Source: Crotalaria pallida (taxonomy: Eukaryota; Streptophyta; Magnoliopsida; Fabales; Fabaceae). Taken from it: 64,000 bases of DNA. The DNA lies in NCBI GenBank assembly GCA_037953625.1, contig CM075651.1, positions 151,854,001 through 151,918,000 on the forward strand, given 5' to 3'. Every line of letters begins with the position of its first letter. The first letter of the stretch is position 1. The notes under the pieces were generated by a model. The model saw only the letters and a program-made list of their open reading frames with translations. It ran no database searches and was not told where the DNA came from. Below, piece by piece: positions 12,698 through 23,320 of the stretch. Position numbers and translations under genes: made by a program.

Positions 12698-13727
12698 GGG
12701 ATTTGATTTTCTAACATCCTTTTTTGGGTTTTTGATCCCATTTTAATTTTTTTCAAAAATACCCTCCCTTCATTTTTTTCTTTCTTTTTCACCCCCTCCA
12801 TCATCATCTTCTTCTTCTTTCTTTCTTCTTTAACCTCCCTCCATCTTCTTCTTCTTCTTCTTTATTTCTTTTTCACCTTTTTCTTCTTATTTTTCTCCCT
12901 CACACACTCACACTCACTCCCTTACACATACACACACTTACTAACTCACCCCCAAACTCACCCACAATCACCACCACTCACATACTATACTATTCTGTTT
13001 TTTTTTCGTGTAAAAAGTGTCCTACGCTAATGTCGAAGCGTATGAAACATGTCGTACGCCTCGACAGAGGCGCAAGACTTTTTTTTTTTATTTTTTCCCG
13101 GTACGTCAAGGCCTGAGCGTATGTATATGTACGTGTAAAATACACGTATGCCTCGGCATTGGCGTACTGAGCTTTTTTAGCAAAAAAAAACTCGTACGCC
13201 AGCCCCCTGGAGTATGTGTAAAGTTGACAATTTTACACATACTTCAAGGGACTGACGTACAGGTTTTTTTTTGCTAAAAAAGTCCAGTACGTCAATGCCA
13301 AGGCGTACGCCCAGGCCTTGATATACTGGGAAAAAAATAAAAAAAAACCCTACGTCTCTATCGAGGCATACGACATGTTTCGTACGCTTTGACATTGGCA
13401 TAGGACACTTTTTACACAAAAAAAAAACAGAATAGTGTAGTATGTGAGTGGTGGTGAGTGTGGGGTGAGTTAGTGAGTATGTTTGTGTGTGTGAGAGAGA
13501 AATGGAACGAGTGTTAGTGTGTGAGAGAGAAAAATAAGAAGAAGGAATAAAGAGAGAGTTGAAGAAAGAGAAGAAGAAGAAGATTGGGGGAGGGGGTTTG
13601 AAGAGGAAAGAAAAAAGAAGAAGAAGATGATAATGGAGGGGTGAAGAAGAAAGAAAGAATGATATTTTTGGAAAAAAAAATTAAAGGGATGAAAAACACA
13701 AAAGGGGAGGTTAGAAAATCAACTCCC
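12698..13727. mobile_element. Long foldback MULE-like element, 9-bp TSD
   Basis: This 1030-bp element is almost entirely two inverted arms of about 515 bp folding around 13227. Its ends are GGGATTTGATTTTCTAAC and the complement of GGGAGTTGATTTTCTAAC. It is flanked by perfect 9-bp direct repeats TTAAGGTTC (12689-12697 and 13728-13736), the TSD size of Mutator-like elements. The arms carry pyrimidine-rich (left) or purine-rich (right) tracts and a core of GTACG/GCC-rich blocks. It contains no transposase. It sits in intron 3 of the P450 pseudogene. Confidence 0.88.
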
Positions 13728-14433
13728 TTAAGGTTCAACTTAACAACATGTTTATAAGATTGGGGAAAATCTATTTAATAAGTATACATTAAAAATTAAA
13801 TTAATAATTGTTTTTAGGGTTTGCTTAACCTCAGCCCTAAGGGATGAGTATTTAGGACCGAGGATAAACACTCAAAAATGGTTAAGTTTCATAGGAAATG
13901 ATGAAATTAGGAGAGATAAAATCTCATATTTTTATTTTTTTAAGAAAACTTATCTAATTAAAGGTGCTTATCTAATTAAGGGTTAAGGTTAAGAAAAACA
14001 TTTTTTTTTATATTGTTTTTGGTCTTTTAAGTTTTTTTTTTCATTTCATAACTTTTGGCTTGTTACAATTTCAATGCATGATCATATTTTTTTGTCAATT
14101 TTAACTCTTCATTCAATCATATTTTTTTATTCGTCATTAATTCTACTTTTATTTTCTCTCTCATTCCTAAACTACTATGCATTAATTGATGTATACACTT
14201 TCTAATAAAAATTAAATACTAGTATTACAATTTTCAATAAAGTAAATAGAGACATTTTGGACAAAACACATAAAACTTACAATAATTAACATTTTAATAT
14301 GCACCCTAAAATGCCAAAAGATATGGAATGGAGAGAGTATGTATTAATTATATCGATTTCATATGTAGATTTACCAAATGTGTGTTTCTTAACATGTGCC
14401 CTAAGGCATATATTAGAAAAATCCTTTTAAATA

Positions 14434-14700
14434 CTCCCTCTCTTCCTTTATATAAGCATTAGAGAGTGAAATTTGATCCTTTTCAAAAGCACTTTGTTCA
14501 ATTTTTAATGACATTAATTACCTCTATTTTAAAAACACTTATATTTACTCAACATTTTTCAACACTTTTTAGAGTCACACTAATAATCATAGAATAATTT
14601 TGAAAAAATATATCAAATGTTATCAATTTCGATGTCACTGACAATATTATTAACTAATTTCCTTAATTTAGATGCGAGACATATATAACAACGGAGAGAG
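14434..14700. mobile_element. Stowaway-like MITE
   Basis: The 267-bp element is bounded by TA dinucleotides. Its left end is CTCCCTCTCTTCCTTTATAT and its right end is the imperfect complement (ending AACAACGGAGAGAG). These are the TA TSD and CTCCCTC-type ends of Stowaway MITEs. It lies in the same P450 intron as the foldback element. Confidence 0.75.
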
Positions 14701-15610
14701 TATTAATCCCTCTATTGCTCATGCATTGTTCTTTAATCTTGTTCCTCTTGTTTCATATGTATTACTATTCTTTTACAAACCCAATACATAGTTAACAATT
14801 AATATTGTTTTTCTTAACTACATTTTTATCTATCACAATCTTTTTTTTTTTCTCTTCAATAACAATTACACAAGGTGTTGTAGTCAAAATATCTAATTTT
14901 TACGTCATTTAACCACGTAGGAGTATTAATCATTGTCCATAATCTTAAAATTCAATATTTTTAAAACAGAATGAGTAGAATTTAGAAGCAGCAGCCAGCA
15001 GGTCGTCCAAGTCATAAGTTGAGCGAGTGAGCTAGTAAGTTTATACTATTTTGGGCTTTCACTTGAGGCACTCAAGCGTATATACCCTCAAACTTCCTCT
15101 TAACCCACCTACATGCCACTTGTTAATTTCCAACACTGAATTAATGAATGGTTAACTCTCAATGCATGCACACGTTGCAGATACCTTCCAACAAAGAGCA
15201 ATAGAGAAGCATGGAGACTAGAAAAGGAGGTGAAAAATGGTATTCTACAAGTGGTGAAGAAGAGGAAGGAAAGTGGACATGAGAACGACCTGCTACAAAT
15301 GATAATTGAGGGTGCTAAGAACAGTTATCTCACTGAAGAGGCCACCGAGTGCTCTATTGTTGATAACTGCAAGACTATATACTTGGGAGGATTTGAGACC
15401 ACTGCAGTCTGCAGTTGCTGCAACATGGTGCCTCATGCTGTTGGCCTCAAATCAAGGGTGGCAAGATCGTCTTCGAGCTGAGGCAAAAGAAATATGTGGG
15501 GAAAGAATCCCAGATTATAATATGCTACGTAAGATGAAGCAGGTATGGATCATTTGCCTACCACATATTATAAAGGTTTAATTATGTCACAGGTCCCTGA
15601 AGTTTGGGGT

Positions 15611-15770
15611 ACTTTATGGTTTATAATAGGCTTAATTATGTCACATGTCCCTGAAGTTTGGGGTATTTTTATATTTTTAGTGAAACATTGAAAAAAAAAG
15701 GGTATCTGACAAAAGTACCCCAAACATCAGGGACATGTGACATAATTAAGCTTATTATAAACCATAAAGT
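15611..15770. mobile_element. Small foldback element with 55-bp inverted repeats
   Basis: The left arm 15611-15665 and right arm 15716-15770 are almost perfect inverted copies (ACTTTATGGTTTATAATA at the outer ends, TTTGGGGTA at the inner ends), with a spacer of about 50 bp. A partial direct copy of the inner arm precedes it at about 15573-15612. It lies in the last P450 intron. Confidence 0.8.
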
Positions 15771-15778
15771 TCTCTCAA

Positions 15779-15996
15779 GAGTAAATGACCAATTTGGTCC
15801 CTAATATTAAGAAATAGGAAATTTAATCTTTGTTTTTGACAGTTGTCAATCAATTTAGTCTATATCCTTACTAAATTATCAATTTGGTCTGTAAAATTGA
15901 ACTAATCAAAGTTGGGAAGTAAAATTGTACTAGTATATTTCTTAATGGTATGGACCATATTGACCGATGTTATGAGACGAAATTGATGTTTTACTC
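15779..15996. mobile_element. Decayed foldback MITE (GAG-ended)
   Basis: The left end GAGTAAATGACCAATTTGGT and the right end (complement GAGTAAAACATCAATTTCGT) form terminal inverted repeats around an AT-rich centre. The flanking 9-mers match poorly, so the element is old or the boundaries are a little off. Confidence 0.55.
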
Positions 15997-16537
15997 TTTT
16001 AGGAAGGGACGAAGAAATGAAAAGATTGTAACCTTCACAAACATAAAGGCAATATATAAAATATGTAGCTCAAAGTTTTCAATCATTACTCCACACATAT
16101 TACCTGTTTGAAAATAACACCACCATTACTGGCGTTTATTTTTGCAGCTAACAATGGTTATTCATGAATCATTGCGCCTTTATTCCCCGGTAATGGTGAA
16201 TACAAGGGAGGTTTTCAAGGACATGAAACTAGGGAATATTAATGTCCCCAAGGGTATTCAACTTTGGATCATGGTAGGAACTTCTCACACAAATCCAGAT
16301 ATATGGGGTCCTGATGTCACAGGTGCTTGTAAGGAGCCACACTTGTATATGCCCTTTGGGGTAGGGCCACGGAATTGTCTTGGACAGGACTTGGCCATGA
16401 TGGAACTTAAGATGCTCATAACTCTCATTTTGTCCAAATTCTCTCTTAGCCTCTCTCCTAACTACATCCATTCACCTGTCCTTAGGTTACTTCTACAGCC
16501 TGAACATGGAATTCGTTTGTTGGTAAAAAAGCTATGA

Positions 16538-17489
16538 ACTGTTCCTTACTTGGAAGCCGGTTGCATAAGGTTGAGATGAATAATTAGAAAATTGCAAGAG
16601 AATATTTACTATCCACTACTCAAGAATTTTCTTGTTCTACGAAAGGTCATGAAACTATCTAGTACTATGAATAAGTTCTTCATGGAGCACTATGTAATAA
16701 GTACCTAGCAGAACGCTATCTATAGTATTCATTATTCAATATATAGCACTCGAATAGGTTCTTTTTGGCGTCTATAGTGGAGCAAGCAATCATGTGAGCT
16801 GGCCTAGAAGTCTCCATATCTCTAGTATAAATCGGAGACTCTACTATTGTAACAAGTAATAGAAATCCTTCAATATAAATATGGCTTCCTTGACTCTACT
16901 ATTTCCTATTTATTAGTATCCAAAACAAGCATTGAAAGAAAGAACACACTAATTCACTCTTTTGGGCTCCATGCATCTGTTTCGTTACATCTCTTGATAG
17001 ATCTATGCAAAGCTTTGTGTAAAAATTCTTCTGTAGTTTTATTGAAACAGATAAAACAACATGTAACTGGTCACACAAACTCACCTAAATAAACTATAAA
17101 CTTACATTTGAGGTAACTTAATTTTCTATACAGCACTTACATTTAGACCTTACATAATCTGAACATGATTACTTTTGAAGTCAGTTTATTCAACAGACTA
17201 TTGTTATATAAGCCTCTAAAACAGCACACCTATATATGCAATTCTTTCAACAGATAACACAAATTTCATCATATTATCTCTGTTTTTCTCATCTGAGCGA
17301 TACAAATGCAATTCCTAGAACTTAAATCCTAAGGGCAACAACACTTCAATCAATATTTGCCTTCCAAAAATTACAAAACCGAATGCAAACGTAACCAACT
17401 TCAACTAGCAGCCAGATATACATAATAAAAATCCTTCGATAAAAACATTTATCAAGGCTAAAAATCATAAAAAAGAGTGAAAATATATC
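16538..17489. other. Intergenic region between P450 pseudogene and YCF54 gene
   Basis: The two genes point towards each other here, so this is shared 3' flanking DNA. It contains the 3' UTR regions and no recognisable gene, repeat family or RNA. Confidence 0.5.
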
Positions 17490-19287
17490 TTAGTTCTTCA
17501 CCTCGTTCTGTCCAGGGGGTAAGAAACTGTCCCACCATCCAGATTCATACTTAGGATAGGGTGCCACCCATTTGTCTGGTTTGTCAAACTCCAGGTTGGT
17601 AGGATTGGAGGCTAATGCTTCTTCTAAGCCTTCAGCTTCAAAGCTGTCTGTTAAAACTCTGTCTAGTCTTAACTTCATGAATCTGAAAAAAAAAAAAAAA
17701 AAAAAAAACATGTATAGAGAATGAGCTACAACTTAGCTAAAGGCCTAAGATGTCAGAAACTTGTATTTGATGCCCTGTTGACAACTTTCGTGGCAGTAAT
17801 TTTGTCTGAGTACCATATGGTACATTTCCTTTTCAAAACAGTGTTGATATATATAAATTTAAAGGAAAGGCAAAGGATGGAGCTACTATCAGTCAGAACT
17901 AGACATGAAAATTACAGAAGAACAAGCATATGATCACATTTGCCTATTTTAACATACAAAAATGACACTTCCCAGAAGGAAAAATGAAAAATGAGAAGAA
18001 TCCATAACTCTTGCTTGAGAGGAAATTAGATTCGTAATGGTGCAAACAAATACTAGAAAGATATTTTCGGATATTGATCCTGATGCAGATGTCAGGAAGG
18101 GATCATCTTCCTTTAGCAGTTTATGACAGCCAATTCCAAGCACCAGTGCATCATCAAATTTTCATGCACTCCATTGTTAACAGCAACTGAAGAATCAATG
18201 ACTTGAAAAAAATAAGTATAAATATCGATGTCCTTACTTGATCCAGGGACCATTAGTTGACACAAGAGCAACAGCCGGTCTCTTCAATCTCTTGGTAATG
18301 TCAGGGAATCTATCCAAGAACTTAGGTTCAATCACAAGCCAGAAATCCTGTTCCATGTTGCGATCTCCATAGTAACGAAGCCTTTCAAATAATTGTTCTT
18401 GGAAATGCTCCTCCTCGTCCAGCATGAATTTTGCATTTGCAACAAGAAAATGATACTTTTTGGTTTCATTCTACAATAAATGGGTGAAAAATGATTAAAC
18501 AACTTACAGTACCATAAAAACCAAACTTAAAAATTAGGACATGAATTGCATGCTTAAAAAGACAATCGTAATTTTCATAGCCAAGAAACAATCAGAAGAT
18601 GACATTCTATCATGGTCATAGTAGAGCAAATCACACAAACATAACCATCCTCACAATAGAATAAACTGTGTTAAAACCGTAAGGGCACAACCGCAAAACC
18701 AGAAGAGCCTTATGCCGTTAGACAAACAATGACTAAGGTACCGTTTCGTTGTCATTGTTTTACCCCTTTCAATGTAACAAATAATCAATATTTTTAAGTC
18801 TTTCATCCTGCTATAATCTGTTTACAAAACACACCAAACACGTTACAGAACCACGATATTTCCTTCCATTCCGACATATCTATCAAATGCTAGCCAATGT
18901 AATGGAATATTCACAATAAATAACTAAACTCAGCAGAGAAAAAAGTAAGATAAGCACCCAAAAAAAAAACAAAACAAAACAAATATTGAGCCATAATTGT
19001 GAAGTGGGGTTTGAGTGAAAGAGAGACTAAGAAACCTTGTTGGCAGGATCAGAAGAACTGAGCTGGTCAGAATCAACAGATGCAACAGCAGTGGTAAAGG
19101 GCCTAACAGGTCTTGATTCCTTGAAGGAGACGAAACCCTTAAGCAATGAGTCTGTCTTAAAAGAAAGACTTTGTCTTTTGCTTCCTGGGAGTGCCAACAC
19201 CTTGGCACTAAGATTGGAGAGTTGAGCTTGGCTCTGAACTGCCACTGCAGTTGATGAGCCCAAAGTTAAAGTTGAGACACCCAGCAT
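17490..19287 (-). CDS. YCF54: YCF54/LCAA, Mg-protoporphyrin IX ester cyclase factor (225 aa)
   Basis: This is the nuclear-coded, chloroplast-imported YCF54 (LCAA) protein, which supports the aerobic Mg-protoporphyrin IX monomethyl ester cyclase of chlorophyll synthesis. Exons are 19287-19036, 18470-18238 and 17682-17490, giving 678 nt in frame. Residues 1 to about 84 form a Ser/Thr- and basic-rich transit region with few conserved positions. From residue 85 the whole YCF54 domain follows: KKYHFLVANAKFMLDEEEHF, DFWLVIEPKFLDRFP, RPAVALVSTNGPWI, FMKLRLDRVL, WVAPYPKYESGWWDSFLPP. The ATG at 19287 is the only in-frame ATG before the domain. Upstream in frame is only an Arg/Val-rich stretch of CTT/CTC-repeat DNA opened by GTG. 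The last exon is preceded by a T24 tract. Confidence 0.95.
17686..17709 (-). repeat. T24 polypyrimidine tract at YCF54 intron 2 acceptor
   Basis: On the minus strand about 24 T residues directly precede CAG at the 3' splice site of the last exon. It is both a mononucleotide repeat and the polypyrimidine tract, so length errors during replication or sequencing are likely here. Confidence 0.8.
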
Positions 19288-19661
19288 TCTTAGTAACAGT
19301 GCCACCACCACAACCTTTCTTCTTCTTCTTCTTCTTCTTCTTTTGGTCACAGCTCAACAGAATTTTGGAAGAGTTTTATTGTTATTGGTTTGTGACAGTG
19401 TGGGAGGGAGGGTTGGAAAAAGGGTGAGAGTGTTTATTGGGATAGGAACCGAAGAGTGTCCCAATAGAAAGAGGGATGATGGGAATTGGGGTAAGGGTAA
19501 TGGACAAGTTCAGAGATTTCTGAGACAACCTTATCTAGTTATCTGCACATCTTACATTACTTAATTAAGTACTTCCCTTACATGTTACTACTACTTCGGG
19601 GTTTGTAGTAATATTAAGAATTTAGTAACGTAGCGTTTTTATTTATGGAAATGGACAACTT

Positions 19662-19666
19662 GCGGG

Positions 19667-19709
<43 letters not shown>

Positions 19710-19734
19710 GCGTGTTCGATCCACGCTCACCGCA
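19662..19734 (+). tRNA. tRNA-Phe (GAA)
   Basis: The 73-nt sequence folds as a full cloverleaf and matches the plant cytosolic tRNA-Phe. It has acceptor GCGGGGA, D-arm TAGCTCAGTTGGGAGAGC (box A), anticodon GAA at 19695-19697, T-arm GTTCGATCC (box B) and discriminator A. No intron is present and CCA is not encoded. The G-A pair at acceptor position 5 is typical of plant tRNA-Phe. A CAA motif just upstream (19656-19658) fits plant Pol III start sites, and a T8 run follows. Confidence 0.97.
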
Positions 19735-19749
19735 CAATTGAGGAGGCTC

Positions 19750-19757
19750 TTTTTTTT
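19750..19757 (+). terminator. Pol III terminator of tRNA-Phe
   Basis: A run of eight T residues starts 16 nt after the tRNA 3' end, as expected for RNA polymerase III termination. Confidence 0.85.
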
Positions 19758-20330
19758 CGATTTTCTGACTGCCTGATTGGTTTTCGCAATATACACTCGC
19801 ACAGGTTCAGATACAGAACATTAACCTTTTTTTTTTTTTTTTTTAATGTACCACCTTAATAAATGTTTAGAGAAATGTTTAATCATAGGGACTTGCTAAC
19901 AAATTACGGTACTTGTTAAGGTTTTTAGGAATGTAAAAAACATCACAAGTCCTAATTTCTCTTCTCTCGGTAAAATAAAAAATCACACTTTCCAATAAAC
20001 TTTTACCCTATTTAATTTCTTAAAAGGGCACTTGTTAGCATTTTTCTTATTATATCAATCAAGAAAATTAATTATATTTGTCTATAATCTAAGAAAAAAA
20101 AGACATGGACTTATTTTGATCAAAAATAAATTAAAAGTTAACTAACTTTTTAATCTCATTATAATTATTCCTAAAATATTCCTAAAAAGTGATTGTCTTA
20201 TTTAACTTTTGTTTAAGTTTCAAATAAACTTTTTTGAAGTTGTTCTATTTTTTTTTATCAATTTGAGAAAATTAAATTCGCTTAACTAACTTATTTAATA
20301 AGTGCGAAGTTATTTTTTTTTTCTTATTAT

Positions 20331-20601
20331 ATAATAGAGATCGAATGAAGTATAATTTAACTTTATTAAATTGCAATAAAAATTTCACAAAAAAGCATTA
20401 TTTCACATTAATAAACAAATAGCAAATAAAAGAAAAAAAATAATAAATATATTCTAAAAAATATTGTATAATAGTGATCGAATGAAGTACAATTTAACTT
20501 TATTAAATTGCATTAAAAATTTCACAAAAAAATATTATTTCACATTAATAAACAAATAGCAAATAAAAGAAAAAAAATAATAAATATCTTCTAAAAAATA
20601 T
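20331..20601. repeat. Tandem duplication, 137-bp unit x2
   Basis: Two adjacent copies start at 20331 and 20468 (ATAATAGAGATCGAATGAAG versus ATAATAGTGATCGAATGAAG) and stay nearly identical through the shared block AATAAACAAATAGCAAATAA. The high identity suggests a recent event. Confidence 0.85.
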
Positions 20602-21238
20602 AAAATAACATAAATACGACCAAGTACTTCTTCCAGAAAGCAACCATTAAATAAGTATTAAAGGGAGTATAAGAAAAAAAAAATTATAAACACACTTGTT
20701 AAGAAAAATAATTAACTTCGTTTAATTTTAATGCTAGTGCTTAAATTACCCTTCATAAATATAAACAAAGAATTAAATATAAGGTAATTGAAGGAATTGG
20801 TTTCAAGAGTATTGAGAATAAAATATGAATTAAATAAGAAGCATTTTAAGGATGGTTATAATGAGTAGTGTAAAATTAGTTAATTTTATATTTTATATCA
20901 AAATAATTATGAATTTTTTTTCTTATATTCATGATCGAAAGAAGTTTTGGCTAAGAAAATAAAAAAGAAAACCTTATCTTAAGAAAAGATGGATTTAAAA
21001 TATCACTCACTAGTAGATTTAGATTTCCAATATAATGTTACCGATGTGAATGTGATGAAGTTTAACTTCAAGGAAGGACAATTTTATTTTTCCATTCAAA
21101 ATCTAATCAAGTTGGTCTCTGTTTAAAAAAAAATAAAAAAATTCTCAAGTATTTTGTGAATTTAAAGTAACTTAACCTATTAAAAAGAAGAAAATAGGAA
21201 AATAAAATTGAAAATTGCTCATCTTAAATATGAGTTAT

Positions 21239-21358
21239 GATAAATAGATCTACGAACAAGTCTAAACCATAAGAAAGTGACATGTATCACTTATAAATTA
21301 ATTAATTTATAAGCAAATGACACATGTCACTCCCTTTATGGTATAGATCTATTTATAG
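21239..21358. mobile_element. Palindromic MITE-like element
   Basis: The sequence folds back on itself about TTATAAATTAATTAATTTATAA. TAAATAGATCTA on the left matches TAGATCTATTTA on the right, and the arms contain AGTGACATGT and its complement ACATGTCACT. About 120 bp. The family was not assigned. Confidence 0.6.
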
Positions 21359-22432
21359 GTTAATTTTGTAACCTTATCAATCATTTTTGTTTAAATATAA
21401 TGCTTGCTCGAAATACAATTTTTTTGGCTTTTGCATAAGTTTGTTTTCTTTTATCATTTGCTTTTTTATAAATATTTTAAGAAGATGTTAATAAGTACTC
21501 TCATAGCATTGTTTAAAAAAGAAAAAATATATTTGAAATAATAAATTTAACATAACTATCGAACTTAGTTTTTCAATGTTAACTTACTTATTTTATGTTT
21601 CTCGACAGCTGCATTTGAAGCACTTGTTACTAAAACACCAAATTTATAATGTAGGGTGAATGTCAAATGTAGTTCAATTAAACTTTAAGGTTGATTTAAC
21701 TTTCTCATTTTCAAAATTTAATTAACTCATTCCAATTCAAACCAATGTAAATAGCATTGTTCAAACCCATCAAAAGTTTAACTCTAACATCCTTAACCAA
21801 AATGCTGTATCCATACTTTACATCTGCACCTTCATTTGAAACTTAGTAAACAGGACTGTATGAACTCAATCGAGTACTAAAATCATAGCTTAGGTGTTAA
21901 GGATAAAAGAAAACTTAAGGATAATATAAAAACACTTATTACCAAAATTCGGTGATGAGCTTTATGTCCTAGAACTTAGTAAACACTAAACAGTATAAGA
22001 GAATCATATTAAAATTGTTGAATGAATTCTTAGTATAAATACAAATACAATGGTAGCTCCGGTGTTGGAGGCTTCCACCATTGTGACTCTGAAAATAATG
22101 TCATGTACTTGACTTTAAAAAAAATAGTGACAGAATGATATCAGATCATAAATAGGGCTAGATTGTTGAAGAAGACAGTTCGCTCATGACTGATAAAAAA
22201 AAAAAAACAAAGAGAATTAAATATATTTTTTTTTCATATGTAAAAGTACATACATGTAGAATATAGAAGAAGAGCAAAAGGATGGCTCACAAGCCAGAAC
22301 AAAAGTTAGAGTAAGGTTCTCCCCAGCAAGGTGAAAATGGAGGAGAACAAGGTTAACTGTAAGAGTTGCTTCTTCTTTTTTTTTTTTTTTGGTGAACAAT
22401 GTATAAAGCATAAAAAAAGCACATGAAAAATG

Positions 22433-23277
22433 TTAATCCCTGTGTAAATCATCATCCAGATCCAGTTCCACACCTATGCGATTTTTTAAAATGGTTTTGG
22501 CATGTAAAGGTGTTTTGCACTTGCACTGGAGCTCCTTGAATCTCTCAACATCAAAATCATACCTCTTATGAAGCTTCCTCTGCCTTGAAAGAAAGAGCCT
22601 CTTCATGAAGTCTTGGTATGTAGGGTCTCTTGAAGTGAATAAAAAGTAGGCATATCCTATAACTAAGCCAGTGGTTGTGGTAAAAAATGCAATAGGTTCC
22701 ATTACATCCCATGAGAATTCCCAGAATGTTAACCTAAAGAAGAGGCCGACAGTAATTATACCACCCCCCAATCCAGACCATAGGATGCGCCGCACCTGTT
22801 TATGTGCTAACACATCGATATCTTCCTTCTTCTCAATCAGCTTCTTTAACTCCTCCCTCATAGGATCATCATCAGCAGTCAGTGCCAGTGGAACTGCTCT
22901 TCTGACTAGATCCACCACCTAAACACATGAGATATAGAACATGCAAAATAATCAGCAAGTTCCAACTAACGCATATTAAAGCACACAATTGAATTTCACA
23001 CAATTGAATTATTCCACATTAATTATTCAAACTCTATAATGCATTTTAAAACCATTTACTTGAGGGGTTGATATCAGAAAACAAGGTGTTCAATTCAGTT
23101 GTAATATTCCATCTAGGCAAGCTTACTGCTAGTCCTCACGAATGGATTGTAGGTTGCCAAACACACCTTATGGAATTGAACATAGTTCAGAAAATTAAAG
23201 CATTGCAGAAAATATTTACCGCAAAACTACTGAACCTGGCTTTAGTTTGAATTGAAACAATTGGGCCAGTTCAACAA

Positions 23278-23320
<43 letters not shown>

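Larger units (their letters stand above)
11252..16537 (+). pseudogene. Cytochrome P450, CYP714-type, disrupted
   Basis: The family signature is clear. The gene has a membrane anchor (DLLHFDYKFLMSMIVVVGLG), LGNILQIKKTHQHKS, LGKSVVTSNGAVWAYQRKI, an I-helix LGGFETTAV, a K-helix HESLRLYSP (ExxR), a heme loop FGVGPRNCLG and an intact C-terminus LLVKKL. Exon-like blocks are 11252-11515, 12084-12310, 12411 to about 12664, 15181-15542 and 16148-16537. It is broken in four places. An out-of-frame deletion near 11383 removes the proline-rich hinge. Exon 3 loses frame just before its donor near 12640, with a TGA in the read-through frame. A 7-bp tandem duplication (15412-15425) shifts the frame inside the I-helix region. 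About 15 residues, including the PERF-type meander, are missing between GPD and GACKEPH near 16318. Family members mostly act on gibberellins or related terpenoids, but this copy should make no working enzyme. A 1-kb foldback element lies in intron 3 and small foldbacks in intron 4. An assembly error could explain one lesion but hardly all four. Confidence 0.85.
19735..22432. other. AT-rich intergenic region between tRNA-Phe and MCU
   Basis: About 2.7 kb of very AT-rich DNA without a supported gene. It holds a tandem duplication of 137 bp (20331-20601), a palindromic MITE (21239-21358) and, towards 22432, the likely 3' UTR of the minus-strand MCU gene. Confidence 0.6.

Noticed and set aside
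13017..13419. Open frames on both strands with repeated similar endings (LHILQGTDVQVFFC and LHILQGAGVRVFFC)
   Set aside because: The similarity arises because they lie on the two arms of the foldback element; they are not genes.
19027..19350. Longer YCF54 start with an Arg-run N-terminus (GTG at 19350)
   Set aside because: The start codon would be GTG and the Arg run is a CTT/CTC microsatellite in the 5' UTR; the ATG at 19287 suffices.
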